From assembly GCF_023238625.1 (NCBI RefSeq), contig NZ_CP096670.1, positions 2,283,501 to 2,347,500 of the forward strand: a stretch of DNA of 64,000 bases. The letters run 5' to 3'. Below, piece after piece: positions 1 to 10,700 of this stretch; positions within the stretch are counted from its first letter, which is position 1, and each line of letters starts with the position of its first letter. The notes beneath the pieces are model-generated. The model did not search any database. It had not been told where the DNA came from and saw nothing but the letters and a program-made list of their open reading frames with translations. Source of the DNA: Agarivorans sp. TSD2052 (lineage in GTDB: Bacteria > Pseudomonadota > Gammaproteobacteria > Enterobacterales > Celerinatantimonadaceae). A program made the translations under genes and the position numbers.

Positions 1-1242
1 AAGATCTCTATCATGGACGACTGCTATTTGACCATCGCTAGTCAATTGCACATCTATTTCTGTCACGGCTAAGCCAAGATCTATAGATTGATGCAAACCT
101 TCCAAACTGTTTTCTGGTGCTAACCACCCGCCCGCTCGATGTCCCATAATGGTAAAATCGCTTGGAGCGGCAAAGCGTTGGCTGAAGCCATCTACATCGT
201 CTGCCAACTGACTAACCCCCACTAACAGAATAGCCAATAGCATTAATCTAAAACCTAAATGTAAACTGTGGTTTTCTTTGAGGACTCGTTGGTGTTCGCT
301 ATGTAACTCTCCACCTCGTTTTTTCACTAAGACTTTAAACATATAAAATTGAATACTAGCGTATAGCCAAGTGTCCAAAAAACTTAATATTGAACCACCA
401 GCGAGCACCACAAAACTAAATACGAAAAGCTCTGTACTCGTTACATCTTCTGGTGCCCACCAATCTAAGCTAAAGCGTAATACCCAGATACTTACCGCTA
501 TCAACATCAAAAACACCAATGCTCTTAACGCTAACCAAACAATGTTTAATCCCAAAATAAGTTTTCTCTGGCCAACACTTAGCTTGGTTGAATCTGTTAG
601 CTGCTTACCCAAAGGTTGTTTCTGCAGCATGCAAAATGGCAATGCAAACCACCAATTAAGCCACTTACTGCCAAGCCAAAGCGCTAACGGGATCCCTCCA
701 AGGGATAAAGCCGAGAAGTAAATCCATACCTGGCCTCGTTGTTGATCAAGATAATAATTAATATCCCAATCCGCTAACATAAAACCAAATAGCCATCGCC
801 CAATAAATAGTAGCGTACAGCTAATACTTATCAGCAAGGCTGACTGCATAAATGCTAATCGAGCGATTAGCCAAGAACGTTGAATTAACAGCCTAATAGC
901 TTGAGAAATCGAGCGTTTGTTGACCTCATGTTGCGCTAACAAGAGGGTTACGACGCCTTGTTGCAAAAAGAAATTGAATAGCGACATCGCCACCAACCAA
1001 ATAGCAAACAAGTAACCGACGGGCGATAAGAAAAATCCAAGCAACTCTTGATTAGCGACTCCTCCTAGCCCATGCCAAGACATCAAAGACTCGCTAACAA
1101 CAATAGATAAGGGCGCAAATAAAGCTAACCAGCATGCTTGAACTAATAGATAGGCTGAGAACATCGCTATTCCACGATGCCTGATTGAATTCAGCAAGTA
1201 GTATGAAAAATGTCGAGTTCTATGGAACAACGGGGTAAACAT
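1..1242 (-). CDS. Glycerophosphodiester phosphodiesterase with N-terminal membrane domain (partial)
   Basis: The open frame runs off the left edge, so the C-terminus is missing. The first ~365 codons are hydrophobic and fit the multi-pass membrane domain found fused to some GDPD enzymes. Codon 366 onward reads MGHRAGGWLAPENS, then EIDVQLTSDGQIAVVHDRDL, the classic GDPD active-site start: HR, the EN pair, E-D metal ligands and the HD pair. The family hydrolyses glycerophosphodiesters to glycerol-3-phosphate and an alcohol; the fused form is probably anchored in the inner membrane. The ATG at 1242 lies 7 bp after the cutC stop, so the two are probably cotranscribed. The family is clear; the substrate is not. 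Confidence 0.85.
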   Translation of the reverse strand, partial: MFTPLFHRTRHFSYYLLNSIRHRGIAMFSAYLLVQACWLALFAPLSIVVSESLMSWHGLGGVANQELLGFFLSPVGYLFAIWLVAMSLFNFFLQQGVVTLLLAQHEVNKRSISQAIRLLIQRSWLIARLAFMQSALLISISCTLLFIGRWLFGFMLADWDINYYLDQQRGQVWIYFSALSLGGIPLALWLGSKWLNWWFALPFCMLQKQPLGKQLTDSTKLSVGQRKLILGLNIVWLALRALVFLMLIAVSIWVLRFSLDWWAPEDVTSTELFVFSFVVLAGGSILSFLDTWLYASIQFYMFKVLVKKRGGELHSEHQRVLKENHSLHLGFRLMLLAILLVGVSQLADDVDGFSQRFAAPSDFTIMGHRAGGWLAPENSLEGLHQSIDLGLAVTEIDVQLTSDGQIAVVHDRDL

Positions 1243-1249
1243 CGCTTCA

Positions 1250-2026
1250 TTAAGCCCTTGTAAGTAAATCGGCCATTGCAAGTACTTGAGCGGTATCTAC
1301 TGTTTGTCTGCTCAATTCTTTCGCTAGGTCTTTAGACGCCGCCATCGCGAGTGAGTAACGAGTGTCAAATAAAGTATTCAACGGTTTAGCCGCGGCACTA
1401 TGGAAAAACCGAAGCCCCTTGTTGACTAAAAATTGAATATTGTGGGCCCTTACGCCACCAGCGGCAATCCACTCTAATGCCGGTTGAGCATCTTGAAGCT
1501 CAAGTAGCAATGGTAATCCCCCCTCAATATTGTTGCTTTGGCCAGAACTCAATACTCGATTAAAGCCGATGTCAGCAATAAGCTGTGCCGCTTGTATAGG
1601 AGCGGCGACACAGTCAAAGGCCCTATGGAAAGTTACTTTTGTATCGCCACATGCATCAACCAGTTTTTGGTTTGCCGCTACATCTAGGCTAGCGTCTGGA
1701 CTCAAGCAACCGGTTACTACTCCGGAATAACCAAGTTCTTTAATCAGTTCAATATCCCTTATCATTTGCTCAATTTCATCTGGCAAGTAACAGAAATCTC
1801 CGCCTCTAGGGCGAACCATGACTACGATAGGTAGCTGTTTTAGATATTTTTGTGCTTGTTTTAAGGCGCCATAACTTGGCGTAACACCGCCGTCATTTTG
1901 GCCAGCGCAGAATTCGATCCGATCGGCTCCGCCACGAATAGCACTTTCAATATCATCTAGACTATAACAACAGATTTCTAAGCTCTGAGGGCTGAGGGCT
2001 TTTAGCAATTTAATGTCAACACACAT
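1250..2026 (-). CDS. cutC: CutC family protein (copper homeostasis)
   Basis: The protein has 258 residues and a TIM-barrel CutC fold. Visible signatures are LEICCYSLDDIESAIRGGAD, RIEFCAGQNDGG, VMVRPRGGDFCY and, near the end, SSGQ and IAAGGVRAHN. CutC is a cytoplasmic protein historically linked to copper tolerance; its chemistry is unsettled. Length matches the family. It lies directly upstream of the glycerophosphodiesterase gene with a 7-bp gap. No strong Shine-Dalgarno precedes the ATG, but no better start is visible. Confidence 0.9.
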   Translation of the reverse strand: MCVDIKLLKALSPQSLEICCYSLDDIESAIRGGADRIEFCAGQNDGGVTPSYGALKQAQKYLKQLPIVVMVRPRGGDFCYLPDEIEQMIRDIELIKELGYSGVVTGCLSPDASLDVAANQKLVDACGDTKVTFHRAFDCVAAPIQAAQLIADIGFNRVLSSGQSNNIEGGLPLLLELQDAQPALEWIAAGGVRAHNIQFLVNKGLRFFHSAAAKPLNTLFDTRYSLAMAASKDLAKELSRQTVDTAQVLAMADLLTRA

Positions 2027-2342
2027 AGATACTAAGTGGCTTTATTATAACGAATTATTACCACTACTGTTGATTAATCATCAGCGATATTTAGTCCTTT
2101 AGAATTGCTAGCGAAATACCGGGTAACAGCTAGCCAGCGGGATGTTTTAACAACTTAGTCAACGTAAAACCAGCAAAGCCTGAGTACCAACTTGTCCGAC
2201 CAATAGATTGTGTTTTCGCTAGATATGCAAAAACCTTCATGTTTTCAAGCTCACAACTTGTAGTGTTGAACAAGCGTTTTGTAATTTTAGCGTGTATATT
2301 AGGGTTGTTGTTCTATCGGCAATAAGTTTTATGGACGAAAAA
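2027..2342. other. Intergenic region between divergent cutC and TAXI genes
   Basis: About 315 bp without a credible gene. It must hold the promoters of both divergent units. I see no clear operator, RNA gene or terminator in it. Confidence 0.5.
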
Positions 2343-3302
2343 ATGAAACGATTTACAGCTTGTTTAGTATTCACCGCCTTAAGTTTAAGCAGCGGACTCG
2401 CCAGTAGTAACGAATATTTATTCGTTGGAACCGGTAATGTCAGTGGTGTGTATTATCCTACAGGTAACGCCTTATGCCGCCTTTTAGAGCAGAGTAACGA
2501 ACATCGAAAAATTAGCTGTACGGCGGAAAGCTCAGGAGGGTCTAGCGACAACGTCGAGGCTCTACAAAGTAATGATATTGATTTAGCGATTGTCCAATCT
2601 GATGTTCACTGGCAAGCTTACCAAGGTGCTGGTCAGTATGAAGAAAATGGGGCTTACACCGATATGCGCTCATTACTTTCTTTATATTCTGAAGCTTTTA
2701 CCGTGTTGGTCCATGAGGATGTAAATATTAGCCAAATTGATCAATTGAAAGGTCATTCGGTTAATGTAGGCCCTGTCGGCTCAGGCCAATATTCAACGAT
2801 GAAGTTAGTCATGGAACAACTAGATTGGCAAGACGCTGACTTCTCAGAATTAACTAATTTGAAACCCGATGAGCAAAGTCGCGCCTTATGTAGTAAAAAG
2901 AATGACGCCATTGTTTATGTTGTAGGCCACCCCAATACGTCTATTACACGTGCCACCACCATGTGCGAATCTAAATTACTGGGGCTTTCTAAGAAAACCA
3001 TCGTAGGTTTAGCTGAAAAATATGAATACTTTTCTCCGGTAACCATTAAGGGCGGTACCTACCATGGCAATCCGACAGATATCCAATCTATTGGCGTGAG
3101 TGCGACCCTGGTAGCCGACAAAATGTTGTCTGAACAAACCGTTTATAATTTTGTGGCCGCGATCTTCGAAAACATTAATACTCTTCGTTCTTTGCATCCG
3201 GCGCTGGCTGAGTTGAACGTAAAAGAAATGATTGCCACTAACCTCTCTGCACCTTTACACCCAGGCGCATTACGCTATTATCAGGAGCAAGGTTGGATGT
3301 AA
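2343..3302 (+). CDS. TAXI-family TRAP transporter solute-binding protein
   Basis: A periplasmic binding protein of the TAXI group. A signal peptide (MKRFTACLVFTALSLSSGLASS) is followed by the family signature FVGTGNVSGVYYPTGNALCRLL. Further family stretches are SSGGSSDNVEALQSNDIDLAIVQ and VNVGPVGSGQYSTM. I chose the ATG at 2343 rather than the upstream in-frame starts because it puts a proper signal peptide at the N-terminus. TAXI proteins normally work with a fused DctQM-type permease; none is next to this gene, so it is an orphan here and its ligand is unknown. Confidence 0.85.
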   Translation: MKRFTACLVFTALSLSSGLASSNEYLFVGTGNVSGVYYPTGNALCRLLEQSNEHRKISCTAESSGGSSDNVEALQSNDIDLAIVQSDVHWQAYQGAGQYEENGAYTDMRSLLSLYSEAFTVLVHEDVNISQIDQLKGHSVNVGPVGSGQYSTMKLVMEQLDWQDADFSELTNLKPDEQSRALCSKKNDAIVYVVGHPNTSITRATTMCESKLLGLSKKTIVGLAEKYEYFSPVTIKGGTYHGNPTDIQSIGVSATLVADKMLSEQTVYNFVAAIFENINTLRSLHPALAELNVKEMIATNLSAPLHPGALRYYQEQGWM

Positions 3303-3313
3303 TAGTTCGTCGT

Positions 3314-4741
3314 CTAATTAAGCTTTGCGTGCTCACAAATCTGCTTTAAAGGCTCTGCTAATTGTTCACACAATCGGTCTAGTTCTTTATCGATAACGTC
3401 CTGCCAGTCTTCACATTGCCCACGCCATCCCAGACCTTCTAACCAGTGCTGGCGAAAACTTTTATTGGTAAATAGGTCATGTAAATAACTGGATTGAACT
3501 TGCCCATGTTGCCAACCATTGTTAACTTCTACAAATGGCGCTAAGTTTTCAGTACATTGGGTTTTACCATGATGGATTTCGTAACAGTTTAGTTGCTCAC
3601 CCGCCCAATCAACCTTTCGTTGAATGGTCACCTTGTTACTATCATATTCTGTGGTAATAGGTAATAAAGACAAACCGCTAAACTGCTCACCTTCGATATG
3701 CTGCGGGTCTAATACTTTATCACCTAAAATTTGTAAGCCTCCACAGATACCTAAGACCCTCACACCCGTGTGCGCAGCATCTATAATAGCCTTATCTAAA
3801 CCAGTGCTAAGCAAATGCTTACAGCTCTCGGCGACGTGTTTTGACCCTGGTAAAATAACCGCATCATATTGACTTAAATCTTGCCATTCTCTCATTGGCA
3901 CGACATTCACCCCAGACTGATATATGAGAGGGTCAAATTCATCTAAGTTACTGGCGTAGGGATAAACCACCAATGCAATGTTCGTCGCACCAGCTTGCCA
4001 TTGATTTCGATGGAAAAAATTATCTTCTTCTGGCAATTGATGTTTAGTCCAGGGAACAACCGCGACTATCGGAATCCCAGTTTTTTCCAGTATCCAATGA
4101 TTAGCATCTTCCAGCAAGGCTTGCTCACCACGAAATTTATTGAGTACATATCCTTTTACTCGCGCTTGCTCTTGTTTACTAAGGCACATCCAAGTGCCTA
4201 ATAAGTGCGCATAAGCACCACCGCGGTCGATATCAGCAATCAAGTAAACAGAAGCATCCACATGTAAGGCTAGCTCCATATTAACAATATCGCTTTTCCT
4301 TAAATTAACTTCCGCAGGGCTGCCTGCGCCCTCAATAACCAAACATTGATGTTTACTCTGCAAACGTTCAACGCTTGCGGTAACCGCTGGCCACAGAATG
4401 GCTTTACGTTGATGCCAATCTATGGCGTTAAGTTGATGGCTTACCTCGCCATTGACTATTACTTGAGCGCCAATATCACTATGCGGTTTTAGTAATACAG
4501 GATTCATTTCGATAGTAGCAATTTGATTGGCAGCTAAGGCCTGTAAGTATTGAGCACGCCCAATCTCGCCGCCTTCACGGGTAACAGCGGCATTGTTACT
4601 CATGTTTTGTGCTTTGAATGGGGCAACGTTTAGCCCTGTATTAGCAAGGTAACGACAAATCAAAGCGGTCACTAACGATTTACCCGCATCACTGGTACAG
4701 CCCATAAACATGATAGGCAAATAAGACGGTTGGGAGTTCAT
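3314..4741 (-). CDS. cobQ: Cobyric acid synthase
   Basis: Glutamine-dependent amidase that converts adenosylcobyrinic acid a,c-diamide to adenosylcobyric acid in cobalamin synthesis. The N-terminal ATP-binding domain shows MFMGCTSDAGKS, PFKAQNMSNNA and IEGAGSPAEVNLR. The C-terminal class I amidotransferase domain has the nucleophile motif GICGGLQILG and the distal His in EIHHGKT. The length (475 aa) is typical. Its ATG overlaps the upstream CBS-domain gene by 4 bp, so the two are translationally coupled. No other cobalamin gene is in the window. Confidence 0.95.
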   Translation of the reverse strand: MNSQPSYLPIMFMGCTSDAGKSLVTALICRYLANTGLNVAPFKAQNMSNNAAVTREGGEIGRAQYLQALAANQIATIEMNPVLLKPHSDIGAQVIVNGEVSHQLNAIDWHQRKAILWPAVTASVERLQSKHQCLVIEGAGSPAEVNLRKSDIVNMELALHVDASVYLIADIDRGGAYAHLLGTWMCLSKQEQARVKGYVLNKFRGEQALLEDANHWILEKTGIPIVAVVPWTKHQLPEEDNFFHRNQWQAGATNIALVVYPYASNLDEFDPLIYQSGVNVVPMREWQDLSQYDAVILPGSKHVAESCKHLLSTGLDKAIIDAAHTGVRVLGICGGLQILGDKVLDPQHIEGEQFSGLSLLPITTEYDSNKVTIQRKVDWAGEQLNCYEIHHGKTQCTENLAPFVEVNNGWQHGQVQSSYLHDLFTNKSFRQHWLEGLGWRGQCEDWQDVIDKELDRLCEQLAEPLKQICEHAKLN

Positions 4742-5157
4742 CCGTTTTTGCTACTCACCAGCAAAAATGCAAGAACATCTTTCCAAGTAACAATACCTAG
4801 TAATTGCTTATCACTATCAACTACCGGTAAACAGCTTAGACCCTGCTCTACCATGATACTTCCCGCGTCGCTGATACTTGTTGCAGACAAGCAACATTGA
4901 GGATCTCTAGACATTAACTGATGAACACGTTGAGTAAGGGTTTGGATGTCTCGTTGGCTTTCAGCTGCTTTACCTAAGAATGGGCTTAAAGCAGCAAGCA
5001 CATCTGCTTCAGTAAGAACGCCAACCACTTTATCTTCATCATCGAGAACAACTAAGTGGTGAAAGCTAACATTGTCAAAAATGTCCTTAATATCAAATAA
5101 GCGTTGGTCCATACCAACACTCACCACGCGAGTTTGCATAATATCTTTGATTATCAA
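4738..5157 (-). CDS. Paired CBS-domain protein
   Basis: A stand-alone Bateman module of 139 residues. The first CBS domain (about 1-60) begins IKDIMQTRVVSVGMDQRLFDIKDIF, with HHLVVLDDEDKVVGVLTEADVLA. The second (about 75-135) has MSRDPQCCLSATSISDAGSIM and GLSCLPVVDSDKQLLGIVTWKDVL. Such pairs bind adenosyl ligands (AMP, ATP, SAM). It is the first gene of a two-gene unit and overlaps cobQ by 4 bp, which suggests a link to cobamide metabolism, but no direct role can be read from the sequence. Confidence 0.85.
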   Translation of the reverse strand: MIIKDIMQTRVVSVGMDQRLFDIKDIFDNVSFHHLVVLDDEDKVVGVLTEADVLAALSPFLGKAAESQRDIQTLTQRVHQLMSRDPQCCLSATSISDAGSIMVEQGLSCLPVVDSDKQLLGIVTWKDVLAFLLVSSKNG

Positions 5158-5292
5158 AGGTCTCTCCTACCGTTAAGCGATGTTGTTATTATAAACATAT
5201 GCGAGACTATTTCTGTGTTTAGTTATACGCAACTATAGAAAAATTCATCTGCATCCGTACACTAGAGCAGTAATTAATTAGAGTAAGACAAA

Positions 5293-5922
5293 ATGGCATA
5301 TCAAATTATTCCAGTAACTCCTTTTCAACAAAACTGTAGTCTTATCTGGTGTGAACAAACCCTGCAGGCAGCTATTGTTGACCCTGGTGGTGATCCACAG
5401 CTAATTCAGGCTGCGGTAGATAAAGCAGGTGTGACGGTGAGTAAGATATTACTAACCCATGGTCACCTTGACCATGTTGGAGCCAGTAGTATTATTAAGC
5501 AACGTTACCAAGTGGCATTGATTGGCCCTCAAAAAGATGATGACTTTTGGCTAAGTAAAATGGCAATGCAGTGTCAAATGTTTGGATTTCCTGACGTAGC
5601 CAGTTTTAGCCCAGACCAATGGTTAGAACATGGTGACCTCGTTGAAGTGGGTAATCTAAAATTGGAGGTTCGCCACTGCCCTGGCCACACTCCTGGCCAT
5701 GTAGTATTTGTTGACCACCACAACAAGTTAGCCATTGTTGGTGATGTACTGTTTAACGGTTCTATTGGTCGAACAGATTTCCCCAAAGGCGATCACCCTA
5801 CCTTAATTAATGCGATTAAAACTCAGCTATATACTCTCGACGATGACTATCAATTTTTGCCTGGTCACGGTCCGATGTCTACGATAGGCCACGAAAAACA
5901 ATTCAACGGCTATACCCGTTAA
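5293..5922 (+). CDS. gloC: MBL-fold hydroxyacylglutathione hydrolase, GloC/YcbL type
   Basis: Metallo-beta-lactamase fold protein of 209 residues, collinear with E. coli YcbL (GloC), a type II glyoxalase that hydrolyses S-lactoylglutathione. It starts MAYQIIPVTPFQQNCSLIWC and carries the metal motif THGHLDH, the later His in CPGHTPGH, the Asp in VGDVLF and the last His in LPGHG. The gene stands alone, convergent with a Nudix gene across a hairpin. Confidence 0.88.
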   Translation: MAYQIIPVTPFQQNCSLIWCEQTLQAAIVDPGGDPQLIQAAVDKAGVTVSKILLTHGHLDHVGASSIIKQRYQVALIGPQKDDDFWLSKMAMQCQMFGFPDVASFSPDQWLEHGDLVEVGNLKLEVRHCPGHTPGHVVFVDHHNKLAIVGDVLFNGSIGRTDFPKGDHPTLINAIKTQLYTLDDDYQFLPGHGPMSTIGHEKQFNGYTR

Positions 5923-5927
5923 ACCAG

Positions 5928-5950
5928 TGAGGCACCTTCAAGGTGCCTCA
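5928..5950. terminator. Hairpin between convergent gloC and Nudix genes
   Basis: Perfect 11-bp arms (TGAGGCACCTT and its complement) around a single central base, just after the gloC stop and just before the Nudix stop. There is no long U-run on either strand. Position suggests shared bidirectional termination. Confidence 0.6.
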
Positions 5951-5953
5951 AGG

Positions 5954-6406
5954 TTAACTGTTCGATCTAAGCATGTTGTCCACGATACTAATAGCCTGTT
6001 GGTTATAGGTAAATTCGAGTAAGTCGATGGCTTCATTGTAGGGTAACCATTGATAGTCACTATGTTCATTAGAAAGGATCGGTTCGTCGCAAACTTCTGC
6101 GCAAAATACCGTTTCTAAAATATCATCCGCTGCATAACCATAGGTGTCTCGCCACTGGTCTTTTATCAAAAATCGGTAACTAAAGTTAGTGGATTGCAAA
6201 CGCGCTATTCTCAGATTGGTTTCTTCATACACTTCTCGAACTGCCGTTTGTTGGATGTTTTCGCCCTCCTCCATGCCACCAGTAACGGCTTGCCAAAAAG
6301 CGCCCAGTTGCATATCTGGTCGAGGGACACGCTTTAACATTAGATATTCTATCGCCCCGCTTCTAAAACGATAGAGAAACACATTAACCGAAAAAGGCTG
6401 ACGCAT
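5954..6406 (-). CDS. Nudix hydrolase
   Basis: Nudix pyrophosphohydrolase of about 150 residues. The Nudix box reads GGMEEGE, seven residues, then REVYEETN; the usual final Gly is Asn here. MRQPFSVNVFLYRFRSGAIEYLMLKR resembles the N-terminus of NudB-like (dihydroneopterin triphosphate / dATP) enzymes, but the substrate cannot be fixed. I place the start at 6406 because GGAG lies 9 nt upstream; the in-frame ATG at 6442 lacks this. Confidence 0.85.
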   Translation of the reverse strand: MRQPFSVNVFLYRFRSGAIEYLMLKRVPRPDMQLGAFWQAVTGGMEEGENIQQTAVREVYEETNLRIARLQSTNFSYRFLIKDQWRDTYGYAADDILETVFCAEVCDEPILSNEHSDYQWLPYNEAIDLLEFTYNQQAISIVDNMLRSNS

Positions 6407-6605
6407 GATAAAAAGCTCCCACCTAAAAAAAGATCCAAACATATAAAAATAACAGCGTAAACGTTAAACAAACATCAATAGGCTAACTACACAATAATAA
6501 TGGACACAATTTGGCGACAAATTTGCACTTCTTTACACTACTTTACCGCAGCTGTAACTAAGACCAACTAGAATAGCAGCTTGTTTTCTAGCTGTTTGGA
6601 TCACC

Positions 6606-7709
6606 ATGTTATTGCGCTTTTTAGTTCCGCCAATTCTCATTGTCAGTTTAATTGCCCTTATTTTATTTCACCAACAGTCAGAGGAGACTCAAGCGGTTCG
6701 AACTTTGGCTCCGACATTGGTCAGCACAGAGCAAGTTCAACAGCACAGTCTTTCCCAAACACTAAGTTTAATCGGCACCTTAGATGCTGAGCAAGCTGTG
6801 GCTATCGCCGCAGAAGTGACGGGGAAAATTGAAAAAATCAACGTCCGTTCAAACCAATCGGTGCACGCTGGCGAGTTACTGATTGAACTAAACGATTTAA
6901 AAGCCAAGGCGCTATTAGCCGAAGCCCAAGCTTACTTAGCTGACGAACAGCGAAAACTGCATGAATTTGAACAATTGCTTAAACGTAAAGCCGTGTCTCA
7001 AACCAGTTATGATGCGCAACTTGCCAGCGTTTCAATTGCAGAAGCCAGACTACTATCTGCGCAATCTGATCTTTACGATCATCAACTCACCGCTCCTTTC
7101 AGCGGCGTTATTGGCTTAGTAGACATCAGTAAGGGCGCGCTCATCACCGCCAATCAAACTTTACTGAATTTAGATAATCTGGATAGGCTACAACTCGATT
7201 TAAGTATTCCTGATCGATATTTATCATCGTTGGAAACAGGCATGCCAATCCAAGCGTCAACGCCGGCATGGCCAAACAAAGTATATCAAGGGATCATTGA
7301 AGTGATTGATCCGAGGGTAGATAGTAATACTTTAAATCTCAAGGTACGGGTTAGCTTTACCAATCATGATTATCAACTCAAGCCGGGCATGATGATGCGA
7401 GCCACTTTAGTATTACCACCTACCACCCAGCCAATGATTCCAGTGCAGGCCATTGAGTACTCAGGCACCAAACGTTTCGTTTATGTTGTCGATGACGAAC
7501 AAATCGCTCACCGTAGCGAAATACAATTGGGTACGCGTATCAATAACTATGTTTTGATAGACCAAGGCATTAAGCTAAATGACACCATTGTGGTACAAGG
7601 TTTGGTCAACATTCGCGATGGAGTAAATGTTAGAGATTTAAAGCAACAGATCGCTAAATCAACAGAAAGCAAGCCACTTAAACCCAGCAACATGCAGGAG
7701 CCGATTTAA
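6606..7709 (+). CDS. RND efflux periplasmic adaptor subunit
   Basis: Membrane fusion protein of 367 residues with an N-terminal membrane anchor (FLVPPILIVSLIALILF). The lipoyl half-motifs are AAEVTGKIEKINVRSNQSVHAGELLIEL and LTAPFSGVIGLVDISKGALI, separated by a coiled-coil hairpin rich in Ala, Glu and Gln. The beta-barrel domain follows (DRLQLDLSIPDRYL). Its stop overlaps the next ATG in TAATG, so it is coupled to the RND pump. There is no outer-membrane channel gene nearby; a TolC-like protein elsewhere is presumably used. Confidence 0.9.
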   Translation: MLLRFLVPPILIVSLIALILFHQQSEETQAVRTLAPTLVSTEQVQQHSLSQTLSLIGTLDAEQAVAIAAEVTGKIEKINVRSNQSVHAGELLIELNDLKAKALLAEAQAYLADEQRKLHEFEQLLKRKAVSQTSYDAQLASVSIAEARLLSAQSDLYDHQLTAPFSGVIGLVDISKGALITANQTLLNLDNLDRLQLDLSIPDRYLSSLETGMPIQASTPAWPNKVYQGIIEVIDPRVDSNTLNLKVRVSFTNHDYQLKPGMMMRATLVLPPTTQPMIPVQAIEYSGTKRFVYVVDDEQIAHRSEIQLGTRINNYVLIDQGIKLNDTIVVQGLVNIRDGVNVRDLKQQIAKSTESKPLKPSNMQEPI

Positions 7710-10700
7710 TGCTCTTGTCCGACATATCAGTAAAGCGGCCTGTTGTAGCTTTCGTACTTAGCGCCTTGCTCTGTGTATTTGGCATTGCGTCTTTTAATCA
7801 ACTAGCCGTTAGGGAAATGCCCGATGTAGAAAACCCAGTAGTGACCATTACCACCCGTTACGAAGGTGTCTCTGCTAGCATTGTTGATAGCCAAATTACC
7901 GCAATTATCGAAGACCAACTCTCGGGCATTAGTGGGGTTGATCAAATTGATTCGGTTTCTCGCAATGGGATGTCTAGAGTCACCGTGACCTTTTTGCTCG
8001 ATTGGCCGTTAACCGAGGGAGTAAGCGATATTCGAGATGCTGTAGAGCGTGCAAAACGAAGCTTGCCCGATGATATTACTGATCCCGTGGTTTCTAAAGA
8101 CAACGGATCGGGTGAGTCTTCAATTTACATAAATGTAAATTCTAGCAAAATGGATCGTACTGAGCTGACAGATTATGCTGAGCGTGTATTGGTCGATCGA
8201 TTCAATCTAATCAGTGGCGTAAGTTCAGTTGAACTGACTGGTGCATTATATAAGGTAATGTATGTAAAGCTAGACCCAAGCCTAATGGCTGGACGGCAAA
8301 TCACCCCTAGCGATGTAGTTGCTGCGCTTAAGCGTGAGAACCTCGAATTACCTGGCGGAGAAATCAGAAACGACACCACGGTTATGCCGGTGCGTACCGA
8401 GCGCTTATACTCCAACGCAAAAGACTTTGAATATCTTCGTCTTAGAACCAGCCAAGACGGTACTCACGTATATCTAAAAGATGTAGCAAAAGTATTTGTG
8501 GGCGCTGAAAACGAAAACTCAAGTTTTAAAAGTGACGGCATCTTAAACTTGAGTCTGGGTATCATCCCACAACTTGATGCCAACCCGCTAAACGTTGCAC
8601 AGCAAGTCAGCGCTGAAGTAGAACGTTTGCAAACCTATCTTCCCGAAGGCACTGAACTTAAAGTTGACTATGATTCCACGGTGTTTATTGAGCAGGCAAT
8701 TAGTGAGGTGTATCAAACCTTAATGATTACCGGTGGCTTAGTTGTTTTAGTACTGTATATCTTCCTCGGTCAGGCAAAAATTACCATTATACCGGCGGTT
8801 ACGGTGCCGGTATCGCTTATTGCCGCTTTTATCGCCGCACAAAGTTTCGGCTTCTCCATCAACTTAATAACCCTAATGGCATTAATTCTTGCGATTGGTT
8901 TAGTGGTCGATGATGCTATCGTCGTCGTAGAAAACATCTACCACCACATTGAGCAAGGCACCCCACCCTTATTAGCGGCTTATCGGGGTACCCGCGAAGT
9001 GGGTTTTGCTGTTATAGCAACCACCTTAGTATTGGTGATGGTATTTATGCCGATTGCTTACATGGACGGCATGGTTGGAAAAATGTTTACTGAATTCTCA
9101 GTACTACTGTCGGTCGCAGTGGTTTTTTCATCGTTAATCGCACTCACCTTGACGCCGGCTTTAGCCAGTAAATTACTCAGTCTAAATGCCAAACCTAGTC
9201 GCGTTAGCCAGGGCATGGAGAAGTTATTTGCCAAATTGCTCCCTGCTTACCAAGGTTTGTTAACCAAAATAATTGAATCACGCACTGCTGCACCTACCGC
9301 GATTATTCTATGTATTTTAGGCAGCGTTGGTTTAATGCAATTGATTCCTGCACAGTTAGCCCCCGTAGAAGACCGTGGAGTAGTACAGGTCATGGTCAAA
9401 GGGGCTGAAGGTACAAGTTACGATAGAATGACCACCAACATGGACCAAGTAGAGCAGCAAATCATGCCTTTGGTTGGCCAAGGCTTAATCAAGTCATTTA
9501 ATCTGCAAACACCGGCTTTTGGCGGTCAAGCCGGCGATAATACAGCGTTTATTATTGTGCAATTAGAAGATTGGGCACAACGAGAGCAAAGTGCGGCTGA
9601 TGCGGTAAATTTATTGCGAAAAACCTTAGCCAATATTGCAGATATTTCTATTAGACCACGCCAACCCGGCTTTGGCGGGAAATCTGATGACCCTATTCAA
9701 TTTGTTTTAGCAGGAGCGAGCTTCGAAGAACTCAATCATTGGGGGCAAATAATGTTACAAAAGGCTGAATTACATCCTTCAATCGGCGCTCTTGATATCA
9801 ATTACTCTGAGAAAACGCCTGAATTACTGGTTAAGATTGACCGACAGCGGGCGGCTGAATTGGGCTTAAGTGTTAGCGAAATATCAGATACTTTAGAAAT
9901 TATGCTGGGTGGACGCAGCGAAACTACCTTTGTCGATCGCGGTGAAGAGTACGATGTTTACATACGAGGGGGTGAAGAAGGATTTAATAGTGCAACTGAT
10001 CTAAGCAAAATCTACTTACGTGCAGCCAATGGTTCTTTACTCACCTTAGATAGCGTAACCCAACTGGTTGAAACCGCATCAGCAAATCGCTTGAGTCGCC
10101 TAAATAAACAACGGGCGGTGACTCTTTCAGGGACCATGAATCAGGGATATACCTTGGGAGAAGCACTTGACCACTTAGAGCGGTTAGCCATTGAAAACCT
10201 GCCCAGCGATATATCCATCGACTTTAGCGGCGAATCTAAAGATTACAAAGAAAATCAAAGCAGTACTGTGATCATTTTCTGTATGGCCTTAGTTGTTGCT
10301 TATTTAGTACTTGCGGCCCAATTCGAAAGTTTTATTAACCCGGCGGTTGTGATGCTTACCGTTCCCATGGGCATTTTCGGCGGTCTTGCCGGGATGTACC
10401 TAATGAACGAAAGCCTTAATATATATAGCCAAATTGCGATGATTATGTTGATCGGTATGGTGACCAAAAACGGAATACTGATCGTAGAATATGCCAACCA
10501 ACTGCGCGATCGAGGTATTGCGTTTAACCAGGCCGTGGTACAAGCCGCATCACGTCGCCTACGACCGATTATGATGACGGCGTTCACAACAGTCGCCGGA
10601 GCGGTTCCGTTAATCATGTCTAGCGGTGCTGGAGCTGAAAGTCGAATATCGGTAGGAACTGTCGTATTGTTTGGAATGGCATTCGCATCGGTGGTCAGTT

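Noticed and set aside
371-721. Plus-strand 116-codon frame
   Set aside because: It lies antisense to the membrane domain of the glycerophosphodiesterase gene, whose frame is open through the whole region and ends in GDPD motifs.
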